Shown: piece after piece, positions 53,681 to 62,459 of the stretch | Layout: each line of letters starts with the position of its first letter | Position numbering within the stretch: the first letter of the stretch is position 1 | The notes under the pieces: generated by a model | Seen by the model: the letters and a program-made list of their open reading frames with translations, nothing else | What the model was told of the DNA's origin: nothing | Database searches by the model: none | From: Gallibacterium faecale | GTDB lineage: Bacteria; Pseudomonadota; Gammaproteobacteria; Enterobacterales; Pasteurellaceae | DNA: 64,000 nt | Reading direction: 5' to 3' | Assembly (NCBI RefSeq): GCF_027920745.1 | Contig: NZ_JAQIBB010000046.1 | Location: forward strand, 14,012 to 78,011 | Position numbers and translations under genes: made by a program

Positions 53681-55735
53681 TTAAATCATCTGTTTAGCTT
53701 TTGAACGAGAGATACGGGTATCGCCCACTAACCAGTCAAAGAAAAGAATAATCGCCATCATCACCACAATCAGTAATGAACCATAAGCAATAGCAATACC
53801 ATATTCACCATCTTCAACACGATTTAGGATATACGCTGTTGCCACACGGGTATCGGCGGTAACCAAGAATACGATTGCACTTACTGTTGTCATTGCACGA
53901 ACGAAACTAGTAATTAATGCTGACAATAAAGCGGGTTTTAATAAAGGTAAGGTGACATATAGTAATGTCTTCCAAGAACTACCTTTTAAAGAAAGTGATG
54001 CTTCATCTAAAGATTTGTCTAATTGCCCTAAACCGGCGATTGCTGCACGCATACCGATAGGGAGATCACGCATTACCATAGAGATAATGATAATAATGCC
54101 CGTACCTGTAATGTAGAACGGTGCATCATTGAATGCGAGAATATAGGAAACCCCAGCAACAGTACCTGGAACAGCAAAGCAGAGCATTGTTAAGAACTCT
54201 AGTGTTTTTTTACCAGCAAAATCTTTTCGTACAACGATATATGCAATTAATAAACCAAAGAGTGCTGTAACAGGAGCAGCAATACCGGCATAAATAATGG
54301 TATTGATTAATGATGGCCAAGCACCATCGCTGAAACCTTGTCCGAATAGAGAGGCGTAATTCTCTAAGGTTAAGGTGTAATCAACACCCCAGTTCACAGT
54401 GAAGCTACCGTAGAAAATACTACCGTAAAGCGTTGCGTTAAAGATAACCCAAATTGCTAATAGGGCAATAATGGCATTTTTTAGACCAGCAGGTAAATCT
54501 TGAACATCACCACGATAAGATTTACCTGATACGGTGACGTAAGAACGGTTACCAATCCAAATATATTGGATAATAAAAATACCTAAAGAGAAAAGTAAAA
54601 GAATCGTACCCAAGGTACTTGCTGAAGCATAATTTAATTGTGAACCAGCAATATAGAAATAGATTTGGGTAGCAATCACGTCAAAGCTTCCGCCAAGTAC
54701 TAATGGATTACTAAAGTCAGCCAAAGATTGAATAAATACTAATAAGAACGCATTTGCTAAAGCTGGTTTTAGTAATGGGAAAATTACTTGAAAGAAGGTT
54801 TGATAGCGGTTGGCTCTTAATGTATAAGATGCTTCTTCAATAGAGGGATGAACGGATTTTAATGATCCTTCCAAAATCATAAAAGCTAATGGGGTAAACG
54901 CAAGAATTTGTGCGATAGCAATCCCATTAAAACCATAAAGCCAGTTGGTATTAGTAAAACCAAAATGTTCTACTAAAAATTCAGTTAAATAGCCAGAACG
55001 ACCAAGCATTAAGGTTACCCCTAAACCGACGACAAACGGTGGTGTAACAATAGGAAGAATAGAGAAAATCTTACCAATAAAGGCGGTACGTCTAGCAATT
55101 CTTGTGGTGTAAAGTGCAAAGGCTAAACCGAATACAGTAGAGATAAAACCAACAAAAGCAGACAACCACACTGAGTTTGCAATAACTCGAATAATATAAG
55201 ATTGTCCAACAATATCAATGATTTGTGCTGGCTTAAATTGATCGCCATCATAGAACATAGATACAAAGATAGCGAGTGTTGGATAAACAATAAAGAAGAA
55301 AATAAGCAAAATAATGCTGAGTAAAGAAGCAATGATAAATTTATCACTTTGCATAATTTTTAATGCAGCAAGGGCATTGGTGGCTAAAGCAGTCAAGGTA
55401 ATTACCATGACAATAATAGAGTAGCCTAAACTAAGATGATAAATATTGGCTGAAAAGAACGTAAATAAGCCAATTAAGCAAATAACAGCTAATTCTGTTT
55501 TAGCTTCTATTTCAGTTGATAAGCCTAAACGTGGCAAAAGCCAAAAAATAATCAAAGAGCCAAACCAAAACCAGCTAAGGTTAAATGAGTGCCAACCCAT
55601 TGCAGCAAGAAATTCATCTGCTGTTGATTCTAAAAGACCATAATCTAACGCAAAGGTTGGCAATACAATAAAAGCAATTAGGCTAAGTAAAATCCAGGTT
55701 GTGGTGGTATTTATTGAAAATTTTGTTGAGTTCAT
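53681..55735 (-). CDS. afuB: ABC transporter permease AfuB, double-length
   Basis: 684 residues from ATG 55735 (AGAGG 4 nt upstream). An N-terminal group of four helices precedes two binding-protein-dependent permease domains (about 190-400 and 455-680), with EAA-type loops LRANRYQTFFQVIFPLLKPAL and LSLKGSSWKTLLYVTLPLLKPALL. This length fits AfuB rather than the ~500-residue FbpB of the iron system. It forms the whole membrane channel on its own chain. Confidence 0.9.
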   Translation of the reverse strand: MNSTKFSINTTTTWILLSLIAFIVLPTFALDYGLLESTADEFLAAMGWHSFNLSWFWFGSLIIFWLLPRLGLSTEIEAKTELAVICLIGLFTFFSANIYHLSLGYSIIVMVITLTALATNALAALKIMQSDKFIIASLLSIILLIFFFIVYPTLAIFVSMFYDGDQFKPAQIIDIVGQSYIIRVIANSVWLSAFVGFISTVFGLAFALYTTRIARRTAFIGKIFSILPIVTPPFVVGLGVTLMLGRSGYLTEFLVEHFGFTNTNWLYGFNGIAIAQILAFTPLAFMILEGSLKSVHPSIEEASYTLRANRYQTFFQVIFPLLKPALANAFLLVFIQSLADFSNPLVLGGSFDVIATQIYFYIAGSQLNYASASTLGTILLLFSLGIFIIQYIWIGNRSYVTVSGKSYRGDVQDLPAGLKNAIIALLAIWVIFNATLYGSIFYGSFTVNWGVDYTLTLENYASLFGQGFSDGAWPSLINTIIYAGIAAPVTALFGLLIAYIVVRKDFAGKKTLEFLTMLCFAVPGTVAGVSYILAFNDAPFYITGTGIIIIISMVMRDLPIGMRAAIAGLGQLDKSLDEASLSLKGSSWKTLLYVTLPLLKPALLSALITSFVRAMTTVSAIVFLVTADTRVATAYILNRVEDGEYGIAIAYGSLLIVVMMAIILFFDWLVGDTRISRSKAKQMI

Positions 55736-55753
55736 ACAACCTCTCAAAATAGA

Positions 55754-55779
55754 AATAGGGAATATAGAGATTCCCTATT
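55754..55779 (-). other. Second hairpin in the afuA-afuB gap
   Basis: AATAGGGAA (55754-55762) pairs with TTCCCTATT (55771-55779), ending about 20 nt before the afuB start. It lies in the leader of afuB and may influence its translation or mRNA processing. Confidence 0.5.
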
Positions 55780-55805
55780 AAGTTAGGAAAATAAGTAAAT
55801 GGGTA

Positions 55806-55841
55806 AAAATAGCTATGATAAGAAAAATTCATAGCTATTTT
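55806..55841 (-). terminator. Hairpin with U-tract after afuA
   Basis: AAAATAGCTATGA (55806-55818) pairs with TCATAGCTATTTT (55829-55841); on the minus strand a T-run follows. It lies 14 nt after the afuA stop and before afuB, the attenuator position. Its AGCTATGA/TCATAGCT core resembles the 25-bp hairpins near 17.8 and 18.2 kb. Confidence 0.72.
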
Positions 55842-55854
55842 ATTGATTTACCTT

Positions 55855-56889
55855 TTATTTATTCAATTTAACGTCATTGACCCATTTATCAATTAGACGT
55901 TTTCTTTCATCACTAGAACCATATTTTTCAAAATCATAATTGATTAGATTAAGTTTGGTTGGATCGAAAGCATTTGGTGATTGTTCAGCAGTAGTATTGG
56001 TTAAGGTTTGTAAAGATTGACCTTTCTTCCATGCCAACTCTTGACCTTCTTTAGATAATACCCAGTCAACAAAGAGTTTTGCATTATCTAAGTTTCTTGC
56101 ACCTTTCAAGATACTTACACCACCAAGTTCATAACCAGTACCTTCGCAAGGCACGATAAGCGCTAATGGTGCACCTTTTTCTTTTTCTAAGGCATAATCG
56201 TGTAAGAATCCGATACCAATAGTTGCTTCTCCACGTGCAGCATTACGAGATGGTGTAATACCTGATTTAGTATATTGAGAAATGTTTTTATCTAAAGATT
56301 TGAAATAATCAAAGGCTTTTGGTTCGCCCAATAATTGAACGAAAGTTGCGATAGCAGTATAAGCGGTACCAGAACTTTGTGGGTCAGCGATTTGAATTTC
56401 TCCTTTAAGACGAGGATCTAATAAATCGCTCCAACATTTAGGTACTTCTTTAATACCAAGTTTTGCTAAGCGTTCAGTATTTACGCCAAAACCTAAAATA
56501 CCCATATAGATAGCAGATGATAAATTACCTTTAATTTTGCCTGGGTCACGGAATTTTTCTACGATTTGAGAAAGATTTGGTGATTGATAAGGTTGTAATA
56601 ACCCTAATTCGCCAGCTTGAGATTGAGGATCAAATGTACCACCATACCAAACATCAGCTTGTGGGTTATTTTTTTCTGCTTCTACTTTTGCAAAAGTACT
56701 ACCAGAACCGTTACGAATGAAAGAGGTTTTTACATCATATTTTTTAGAAAACGCTTGAGTTTCTGTTTCACATAATTCATTAGTCGCACTACAGTAAACA
56801 ACAAGACGACCAGCTGCTTGAGCGGTTGAAGCTAATAACACAGCACTCACTGCAACTGCAGAAAGTTTTAATGAAGTAGATAAACGCAT
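55855..56889 (-). CDS. afuA: Periplasmic sugar-phosphate-binding protein AfuA
   Basis: Solute-binding protein, 344 residues from ATG 56889 (AAGGAG 8 nt upstream), signal peptide to about 26 (AQAA). Body is FbpA/AfuA-like: LVVYCSATNELCETETQAF, ADVWYGGTFDPQSQAGELG, QIADPQSSGTAYTA. Where ferric-binding FbpA has a tandem Tyr-Tyr iron ligand, this has GFLHDYALEKEKG with a later CEGTGYELGG; H, D and E in these positions match the sugar-phosphate site reported for A. pleuropneumoniae AfuA. Likely ligands are glucose-6-P, fructose-6-P or sedoheptulose-7-P. Iron remains a less likely alternative. Confidence 0.85.
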   Translation of the reverse strand: MRLSTSLKLSAVAVSAVLLASTAQAAGRLVVYCSATNELCETETQAFSKKYDVKTSFIRNGSGSTFAKVEAEKNNPQADVWYGGTFDPQSQAGELGLLQPYQSPNLSQIVEKFRDPGKIKGNLSSAIYMGILGFGVNTERLAKLGIKEVPKCWSDLLDPRLKGEIQIADPQSSGTAYTAIATFVQLLGEPKAFDYFKSLDKNISQYTKSGITPSRNAARGEATIGIGFLHDYALEKEKGAPLALIVPCEGTGYELGGVSILKGARNLDNAKLFVDWVLSKEGQELAWKKGQSLQTLTNTTAEQSPNAFDPTKLNLINYDFEKYGSSDERKRLIDKWVNDVKLNK

Positions 56890-57138
56890 AATCATTACTC
56901 CTTAATGTAGGTAAAAATACCGATGGATTATAAAAAAACTCTCTGCAAATAAATGTGAATAGATTCACAAAAATAAAAAATAAATGGATGAAATGAATAG
57001 ATTAGCTAAAAAAATAACCAAAAAAACGTTATATTTTTTCTTTTCCGAAGGTAATTTAGAGTGTAACGAAAATCCATATATAAAAACAATTATAACGATA
57101 AAGAAAGATGATTAATGTTAAATTAGTTTCTTATTATA

Positions 57139-57156
57139 TAATAACGCACGTTATTA
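57139..57156. promoter_or_regulatory. 18-bp palindrome upstream of the OYE gene
   Basis: TAATAACGCACGTTATTA is a near-perfect inverted repeat (two-base centre) ending 27 nt before the ATG, beside a TATAAT-like segment (TATATAAT, 57135-57142). It has the form of a dimer-binding operator, for example of a TetR- or MarR-type regulator. The rest of the 293-bp gap from afuA shows only AT-rich sequence and no gene. Confidence 0.5.
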
Positions 57157-57182
57157 ATTTGCTTATTATATAGGAGAGAATT

Positions 57183-58243
57183 ATGGCAAAGTTTCGTTAT
57201 TTTACTCAACCGTTCTCAATTAAAAATCTTACATTACGCAATCGTATTGTTATGCCACCAATGTGCCAATATAGTGCAGTAGATGGCGTACCTAGTGATT
57301 GGCATTTAGTACATTATGCATCACGAGCGGTTGGTGGTGTAGGATTAATTATTGTTGAGATGACAAATGTTGCGCCAAATGGACGTATTACACCTAATTG
57401 TTTAGGCTTGTGGAATGTCAACAACGCGATGCCTTTAAACGTATTGTGGATGTAGTACATTCATATGGTGCAAAAATCGGAATTCAAATAGGTCATGCTG
57501 GACGTAAAGCACAAGATTGTGATGATGTAGTTGCACCATCTGCAATTCATTATGGTGATTTAGATTATCCTGGACAAAATTTAAAAACACCAAGAGAACT
57601 TACAAAAGAAGAAATTCAACAAGTTATTCAGGCTTTCCAAGATTCTGTAAAAAGAGCAGTGGAAGCTGGTTTTGATTTAATTGAATTACATGGTGCACAT
57701 GGCTATTTAATTCATCAGTTTTATTCACCAAAATCAAATCAACGCCAAGATGAATACGGAAAAGACAGAATGTTATTTGGTGAACAAGTGATTAAAGCAG
57801 CAAAAGCGGTTATGCCGGCAGAAATGCCATTAGTCATTCGTATTTCAGCACAAGAATATTCTGCGAATGGCTTTGATAGTGATTATGGAGTTGAAGTGGC
57901 TAAACGATTCGCTGCTGCTGGTGTGGATATGATTCATGTAAGTGGTGGCGGTAATGGTGCATTGGTTGAAGGAAAACACCCACCATTTGCAGCAGGATAT
58001 CAAGTCTATTTAGCGCGTAAAGTGAAAGATGCTACTGGCTTACCAGTTATCGCAGTGGGGATGTTAGATAATCCAGGATTAGCTGATTTTGTGATTGGTA
58101 ATGGTGATGCGGATCTTGTTGCCGTAGGACGTGGTTTATTGCGTGATCCTTATTGGGTGTTAAATGCACAATATGAGCAAAATGCAAGTGATAGTACACC
58201 AATTAATGATATTCCTCGTCAATATCAACGTGGTTTTGCATAG
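57183..58243 (+). pseudogene. Old-yellow-enzyme NADH:flavin oxidoreductase, frameshifted
   Basis: YqjM/NamA-class ene-reductase: FSIKNLTLRNRIVMPPMCQYSA with the class-specific cysteine, SDWHLVHYASRAVGG, then GIQIGHAGRKAQD, LIELHGAHGYLIHQFYSPKSNQR, VVRIS-type strand and AVGRGLLRDPYW. The first frame stops at 57455 after 90 residues; the second frame takes over at about 57417-57419, where one base is missing (GT before CAACAACGCGATGCC). Rejoined, it is ~353 residues, slightly longer than YqjM (338). The site is not a homopolymer. Mutation or a sequence error; no internal start gives a complete enzyme. Confidence 0.85.
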
Positions 58244-58255
58244 TTATGAATCTAG

Positions 58256-58284
58256 GTCGGATACATTTGTATCCGACATTTTTT
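58256..58284 (+). terminator. Terminator of the OYE gene
   Basis: GTCGGATACA (58256-58265), 2-nt loop, TGTATCCGAC (58268-58277), then ATTTTTT: a perfect 10-bp intrinsic terminator. Confidence 0.9.
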
Positions 58285-58400
58285 CACCAAAGTATTTTTG
58301 AACATAGACAGAAGTAACAAAAGTAAAAGAGAGATTTATATGAATAGATGCTATGGTGAAGCATAATTGAGATGAAGGTATTGTATATTTTGAGATGAGA

Positions 58401-58838
58401 TTATGCTGGTGATTTGAGTTTTTTCCACTTACGATAGACATACACAATTAAAATATATAGACAACAGAATATTAGGCTAGTAAAGAACCAAAAATCTTGT
58501 TTATCTGATTTGCCATCATGAATGATGATAGTAGGTTGATTGACCAGATAAGTGATTTCCATACCTTTTCCCTCTCTTAAGATTTTTGCTTGCCAATCAG
58601 CTAAGAATGTGTGTTTTGTAATAAATACTTCTCCATTTGCCTGATAGATCAAATCAGCATAGTAACAATTTAATCTTTTCCATTTTCCACATTTCTCAAC
58701 TTCAACTTTATTGGTATAAGCTAAGGTTTTTGTACTTGGTTCAATATAGAAACGTAAATAATTTGAGCCAGTGAATATGGCACCAAATATAGCTATGATA
58801 AGCCCCAATAGCACTATTATGACTTTATAACATTTCAT
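58401..58838 (-). CDS. Predicted membrane protein of unknown function (DUF3592-like)
   Basis: 145 residues. Two membrane helices, about 5-27 (VIIVLLGLIIAIFGAIFTGSN) and 116-136 (FWFFTSLIFCCLYILIVYVY), flank an ~85-residue extracytoplasmic domain with a CGKWKRLNCYYADLIYQANGE stretch whose two cysteines may be disulfide-bonded and a YLVNQPTIIIHDG segment. This topology resembles DUF3592 proteins. No functional clue from neighbours; it ends in a basic tail. Confidence 0.6.
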   Translation of the reverse strand: MKCYKVIIVLLGLIIAIFGAIFTGSNYLRFYIEPSTKTLAYTNKVEVEKCGKWKRLNCYYADLIYQANGEVFITKHTFLADWQAKILREGKGMEITYLVNQPTIIIHDGKSDKQDFWFFTSLIFCCLYILIVYVYRKWKKLKSPA

Positions 58839-58860
58839 AGGTATTAAAGTAGCTTAGTGA

Positions 58861-58897
58861 TGATAAAAAAATGAGCCATTTAAAATAGCTCATTTTT
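58861..58897 (-). terminator. Terminator of the antiporter gene
   Basis: AAAAATGAGC (58867-58876) pairs with GCTCATTTTT (58888-58897); the minus-strand copy ends in a T-run. It lies just downstream of the leftward antiporter gene. Confidence 0.8.
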
Positions 58898-58912
58898 CTT
58901 TTCTTATTTTAA

Positions 58913-60271
58913 TTAAAGCACCATCGCAGCAATCCAACCAAAGATTAACAATGGAATATTATAGTGAATAAAGGTTGGTACCACAGAATCCCAAATATGA
59001 TCGTGTTTCCCGTCCATATTTAAACCAGAAGTTGGACCTAAGGTTGAATCTGAAGCGGGAGAACCTGCGTCACCTAGTGCTGCGGATACACCAATAATTG
59101 AAGCAGTAGCTAAAGGCGAGAAACCAAAACTAATACAAATTGGCACATAAATAGAAGTAATAATTGGCACAGTTGAGAAAGAAGAACCAATGCCCATAGT
59201 GATAAATAACCCAATTAAGAGCATTAAAAAGACCGCTAAACCTTTATTATCTGGTCCAATAGTATTGCTAAAGGATTGAACAAGTTCAGTTACTCCACCT
59301 GTTTCGTTAATCACTTTGGCAAAGCCAGAAGCAGCAATCATTACAAAACCAATCATCGCCATTAAACGTAAGCCTTGTTGGAAAACATCATTGCTTTCTT
59401 TTAGTTTGAAAATCCCGCCTGCTGCAAAGATGATTAAACCGACTAAACCACCAACAATAGTTGATTCGGTGAAAAGTTGTAACGTAAAAGCAGCAATAAT
59501 TGCAAAAACACTGATCCAAACGTGGAATGGCTTAATATTAGCAATACGTTGTTGTAAATCTTCAGATGTTGGTTCGTTAGTATGAACAATATATTCTCTT
59601 GGTTTACGATAACTAATAAATACTGCGGTTAATAAACCAATCACCATCCCAATAACAGGGATTAACATCGCTAATGAAACTTGAGCGGTAGAAGTTTGTA
59701 GCCCAAATTGTGCACCTGCTTCATTAATATTTTTTACTAATACGTTTTCAATAAAGATTTTTCCGAAACCGACAGGTAATAACATATAAGTTGCAGTTAA
59801 ACCAAAAGTCAGTACGCAAGCTACGGCACGGCGGTCAATTTTAAGTTTATTGAGAATGCTAAGGAGTGGTGGTACGACAATAGGAATAAAAGCGATATGT
59901 ACAGGAAGTAAGTTTTGTGAAGAAATCGCAAAAGCTAATAGAATCGCTAATAGAAAATATTTAAACCAAAAGAGGGTACGATTACTTGGCGTATGTCCTA
60001 AACGCATAATAACTTTATACGCAAGTAAATCAGTTACGCCAGATTTAGAAATTGCGATAGCAAATGCTCCCAATACGGCATAATTCATCGCGACAGAAGC
60101 GCCACCGCCTAAACCATCAGTGAAAACTGCGACAGTTTTATTGAGATCTAATCCACCAACTAATCCAGCAGTTAATGCCGAAATAATTAGCGCAATAACG
60201 ACGTTGATGCGCATTAAACTCAGCGCAAGCAACACGAGAATTGAGATAACAACTTCGTTGCCAAATAACAT
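58913..60271 (-). CDS. Na+/H+ antiporter-family membrane protein
   Basis: 452 residues with about 11-12 helices, of the ion-transporter family that includes NhaC-like and H. influenzae putative Na+/H+ antiporters. Typical segments are LDLNKTVAVFTDGLGGGASVAMNYAVLGAFAIAISKSG at the N terminus, a central SYRKPREYI loop, and GIGSSFSTVPIITSIYVPICISFGFSPLATASIIG with GDAGSPASDSTLGPTSGLNMDGKHDHI near the C terminus. Whether it exchanges sodium or carries an organic solute cannot be told from sequence. Confidence 0.8.
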   Translation of the reverse strand: MLFGNEVVISILVLLALSLMRINVVIALIISALTAGLVGGLDLNKTVAVFTDGLGGGASVAMNYAVLGAFAIAISKSGVTDLLAYKVIMRLGHTPSNRTLFWFKYFLLAILLAFAISSQNLLPVHIAFIPIVVPPLLSILNKLKIDRRAVACVLTFGLTATYMLLPVGFGKIFIENVLVKNINEAGAQFGLQTSTAQVSLAMLIPVIGMVIGLLTAVFISYRKPREYIVHTNEPTSEDLQQRIANIKPFHVWISVFAIIAAFTLQLFTESTIVGGLVGLIIFAAGGIFKLKESNDVFQQGLRLMAMIGFVMIAASGFAKVINETGGVTELVQSFSNTIGPDNKGLAVFLMLLIGLFITMGIGSSFSTVPIITSIYVPICISFGFSPLATASIIGVSAALGDAGSPASDSTLGPTSGLNMDGKHDHIWDSVVPTFIHYNIPLLIFGWIAAMVL

Positions 60272-60323
60272 AATGTTGTGTTCCTTAATGTTGTAATGAA
60301 AGAGTGGAAATCATCTATAAAAA

Positions 60324-61013
60324 TTAAGAATTTGTCGAGCAATTTTTATCGTCTATTGCCAAGGGTGGAAACAGATTTGCTTGTTTTAGTTTATTGACCA
60401 TTAAGCAGAATAATTCTGCGGTTTTTTTTGTATCGTATAACGCAGAATGTGCTTTGCTTGGTTCAAAGGGAATGCCGGCTGTATCGCAAGCGGTACGCAA
60501 TACAGTTTGTCCAAACATAAATCCTGCTAATGTTGCAGTATCGAACGTAGCAAAAGGATGAAATGGATTGCGTTTAATTCCAGTACGATTGATTGCTGCC
60601 ATCAAAAAGTTATAGTCAAACATCGCATTATGTGCAACTAAGATTGAACGTTTACATTCTGCGGCTTTTTGTCCACGACGTACCATTTGAAAAAATTCAG
60701 TTAGCGCAGTTAATTCATCAATGGCTTGACGTTCAGGATCGTGAGGATTGATACCATTAATCTTTAATGAATTAGGATCAATGTTGGCACCTTCAAAAAG
60801 TTGAATTTGAAAGTGACATTTTTCATCAGGCAATAAGATCCCCTGTTCGTCCATTTTCACAGTAACAGCTGCTAATTCTAACAAGCCATCTGTTTGATGA
60901 TTTAAACCAGATGTTTCTACATCAATAATTACGGGAAAATAACCACGAAAACGGTGTTTAAGTAAATGGTAATTAATTACTTCAGTTTCTTGTTTAGTAG
61001 CTGGTTGGTTCAC
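60324..61013 (-). CDS. rnt: Ribonuclease T
   Basis: 3'-5' exoribonuclease trimming tRNA and other stable RNA 3' ends. DEDDh residues: D31 and E33 in VIIDVETSGLN, D in ILVAHNAMFDYNFL, and HSALYDTKKTAELF near the C terminus; HRFRGYFPVIIDVET is diagnostic. No ATG start exists in frame. GTG 61013 is chosen because GGGA lies 6 nt upstream, giving 229 residues; TTG at 61019 or 61025 are alternatives. Downstream of gloA on the same strand, separated by a hairpin. Confidence 0.92.
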   Translation of the reverse strand: MNQPATKQETEVINYHLLKHRFRGYFPVIIDVETSGLNHQTDGLLELAAVTVKMDEQGILLPDEKCHFQIQLFEGANIDPNSLKINGINPHDPERQAIDELTALTEFFQMVRRGQKAAECKRSILVAHNAMFDYNFLMAAINRTGIKRNPFHPFATFDTATLAGFMFGQTVLRTACDTAGIPFEPSKAHSALYDTKKTAELFCLMVNKLKQANLFPPLAIDDKNCSTNS

Positions 61014-61046
61014 ATTCAATCCCAAATGAAAGTTGTTCTAAAATAA

Positions 61047-61073
61047 CTCACTCCTCAAAAAAGAGGAGTGAGC
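61047..61073 (-). terminator. Hairpin between gloA and rnt
   Basis: CTCACTCCTC (61047-61056) pairs with GAGGAGTGAG (61063-61072), a perfect 10-bp stem. On the minus strand TTATTTTA follows, a weak U-tract. Confidence 0.65.
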
Positions 61074-61104
61074 TGAAATATAAAAGAGTGTGTTATAAAT
61101 GAAA

Positions 61105-61512
61105 TTATTGACCTAAGCCATCTTTAGCACTTTTGTTTTCAATAAATTCAATTTTATAACCATCTGGATCTTCAATAAATGCAATAACAGTAGTACCACC
61201 TTTTACTGGACCTGGTTCACGGGTAACTTTTCCACCGGCAGCACGTACCGCATCACAGGTTGCATAAATATCATCTACACCGATAGCGATATGACCAAAT
61301 GCACTACCTAAATCATATTCAGTTACACCCCAATTATAAGTGAGTTCAATTACAGCTGTTTTATCTTCATCATCATAACCAACAAAAGCGAGAGAATATT
61401 TGTACTCATGGTTTTCGCTACGGCGTAAAACACGCATTCCTAAAATTTCGGTATAGAATTTGATAGAACGTTCAAGATCACCAACACGTAACATAGTATG
61501 TAATAAACGCAT
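61105..61512 (-). CDS. gloA: Lactoylglutathione lyase (glyoxalase I)
   Basis: Converts the methylglyoxal-glutathione hemithioacetal to S-lactoylglutathione. 135 residues, matching E. coli GloA. All four metal ligands are present at the family positions: H5 (MRLLHTMLRV), E56 (AVIELTYNWG), H74 (AFGHIAIGVD) and E122 (YKIEFIE). It lacks the inserts of the zinc-dependent human-type enzyme, so nickel is the expected metal. Confidence 0.96.
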   Translation of the reverse strand: MRLLHTMLRVGDLERSIKFYTEILGMRVLRRSENHEYKYSLAFVGYDDEDKTAVIELTYNWGVTEYDLGSAFGHIAIGVDDIYATCDAVRAAGGKVTREPGPVKGGTTVIAFIEDPDGYKIEFIENKSAKDGLGQ

Positions 61513-61569
61513 ATTTCCTCCAACGAAAAATGAAATTTAAAGAAAAAACCGATTGATTATGCCATAATA

Positions 61570-61585
61570 CGTGACATAAATCACA
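61570..61585. promoter_or_regulatory. Possible CRP site
   Basis: CGTGA (61570-61574), 6-nt spacer, TCACA (61581-61585): one mismatch from TGTGA-N6-TCACA. It lies between divergent gloA and the membrane-protein gene, 23 nt before the latter's ATG, so it would more easily act on gloA or as a repressor of the other. Confidence 0.35.
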
Positions 61586-61608
61586 AATTTTCTCAAGGTA
61601 ATTTTATT

Positions 61609-62412
61609 ATGTCAGATCATGATCAATCCAAAACAAAGGTAGCGGTGCTTTCATTATTGCCGATTGTTTTGCTTTTTGTTGCCGATTATTGGCTATTATT
61701 AGTAAAACCTTTTGGTGAATCGATCATTTCACATTTTGCTATTGCAGTATTAGTAGCACAGCTCATTTGCCAAGTGATATTTTTGCGCGGTGAAATTTGT
61801 AATGGACAGCGTAGTCGTTTAAGTCGTTGGAATCTTTATTTTCTTATATTTTGGTTAGGATGGTTATTAATAACTTGTTTTCAAATTAAGGTGTATTTAC
61901 CAATTCGATTAGCTTATTGTTGTGGTGCAGGTTTAACTTTGACTACGTGGCAACAGCCAAAAGAAGAGCAATTAAGACGTGGTGTATTATGGCTTGGCGT
62001 AATTGTTGGCTGTATTGGATTATTACTAGCCGTCATTCCAGTATTTTTATTTCAAATGACGATCAGTCTAACTTTTAATCCATTATTACAAATGGTATTA
62101 GGGATTGGTTTAGCTTATTGGGGATTATTAGTTTCACGAAATCGCTTACATGGATTAATGGATTTATTACCTTATTTCGCATTAATTGGTCTAGTGGCGA
62201 GCAGTGTAATGGCTATGGTGAGCCTTGTGATTATGTATTTGGATCACCATACAATGGCTTGGGATCCTTTCCACCTCTCTTGTTATTTTATTGCTCATTT
62301 ATTATTGCTTGCGATCTGGAGCTACCCAATCATTAAAAGAAAAAAAACTAATTATTGGTCATTGGTTTCTATTATTCTGTTAGCCGGCTTTTCACCTCTC
62401 TTACTCTTCTAA
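61609..62412 (+). CDS. Predicted polytopic membrane protein, function unknown
   Basis: 267 residues with about eight hydrophobic segments, beginning KVAVLSLLPIVLLFVADYWLLLV and ending WSLVSIILLAGFSPLLLF; short positively charged loops (GQRSRLSRWN, IKRKKTN) suggest a normal inside-positive arrangement. AAGG lies 10-13 nt upstream of the ATG. I recognise no family motif. It is the last host gene before the prophage edge. Confidence 0.65.
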   Translation: MSDHDQSKTKVAVLSLLPIVLLFVADYWLLLVKPFGESIISHFAIAVLVAQLICQVIFLRGEICNGQRSRLSRWNLYFLIFWLGWLLITCFQIKVYLPIRLAYCCGAGLTLTTWQQPKEEQLRRGVLWLGVIVGCIGLLLAVIPVFLFQMTISLTFNPLLQMVLGIGLAYWGLLVSRNRLHGLMDLLPYFALIGLVASSVMAMVSLVIMYLDHHTMAWDPFHLSCYFIAHLLLLAIWSYPIIKRKKTNYWSLVSIILLAGFSPLLLF

Positions 62413-62459
62413 ACTTTATCTTGATATGACTGATCCATCATTGTCGCAAGCCGCAAAAT

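Noticed and set aside
52611..56889. Ferric iron transporter FbpABC
   Set aside because: The permease is 684 residues rather than ~500, the tandem tyrosines of FbpA are missing, no Fur box is evident upstream, and the operon ends with a phosphatase.
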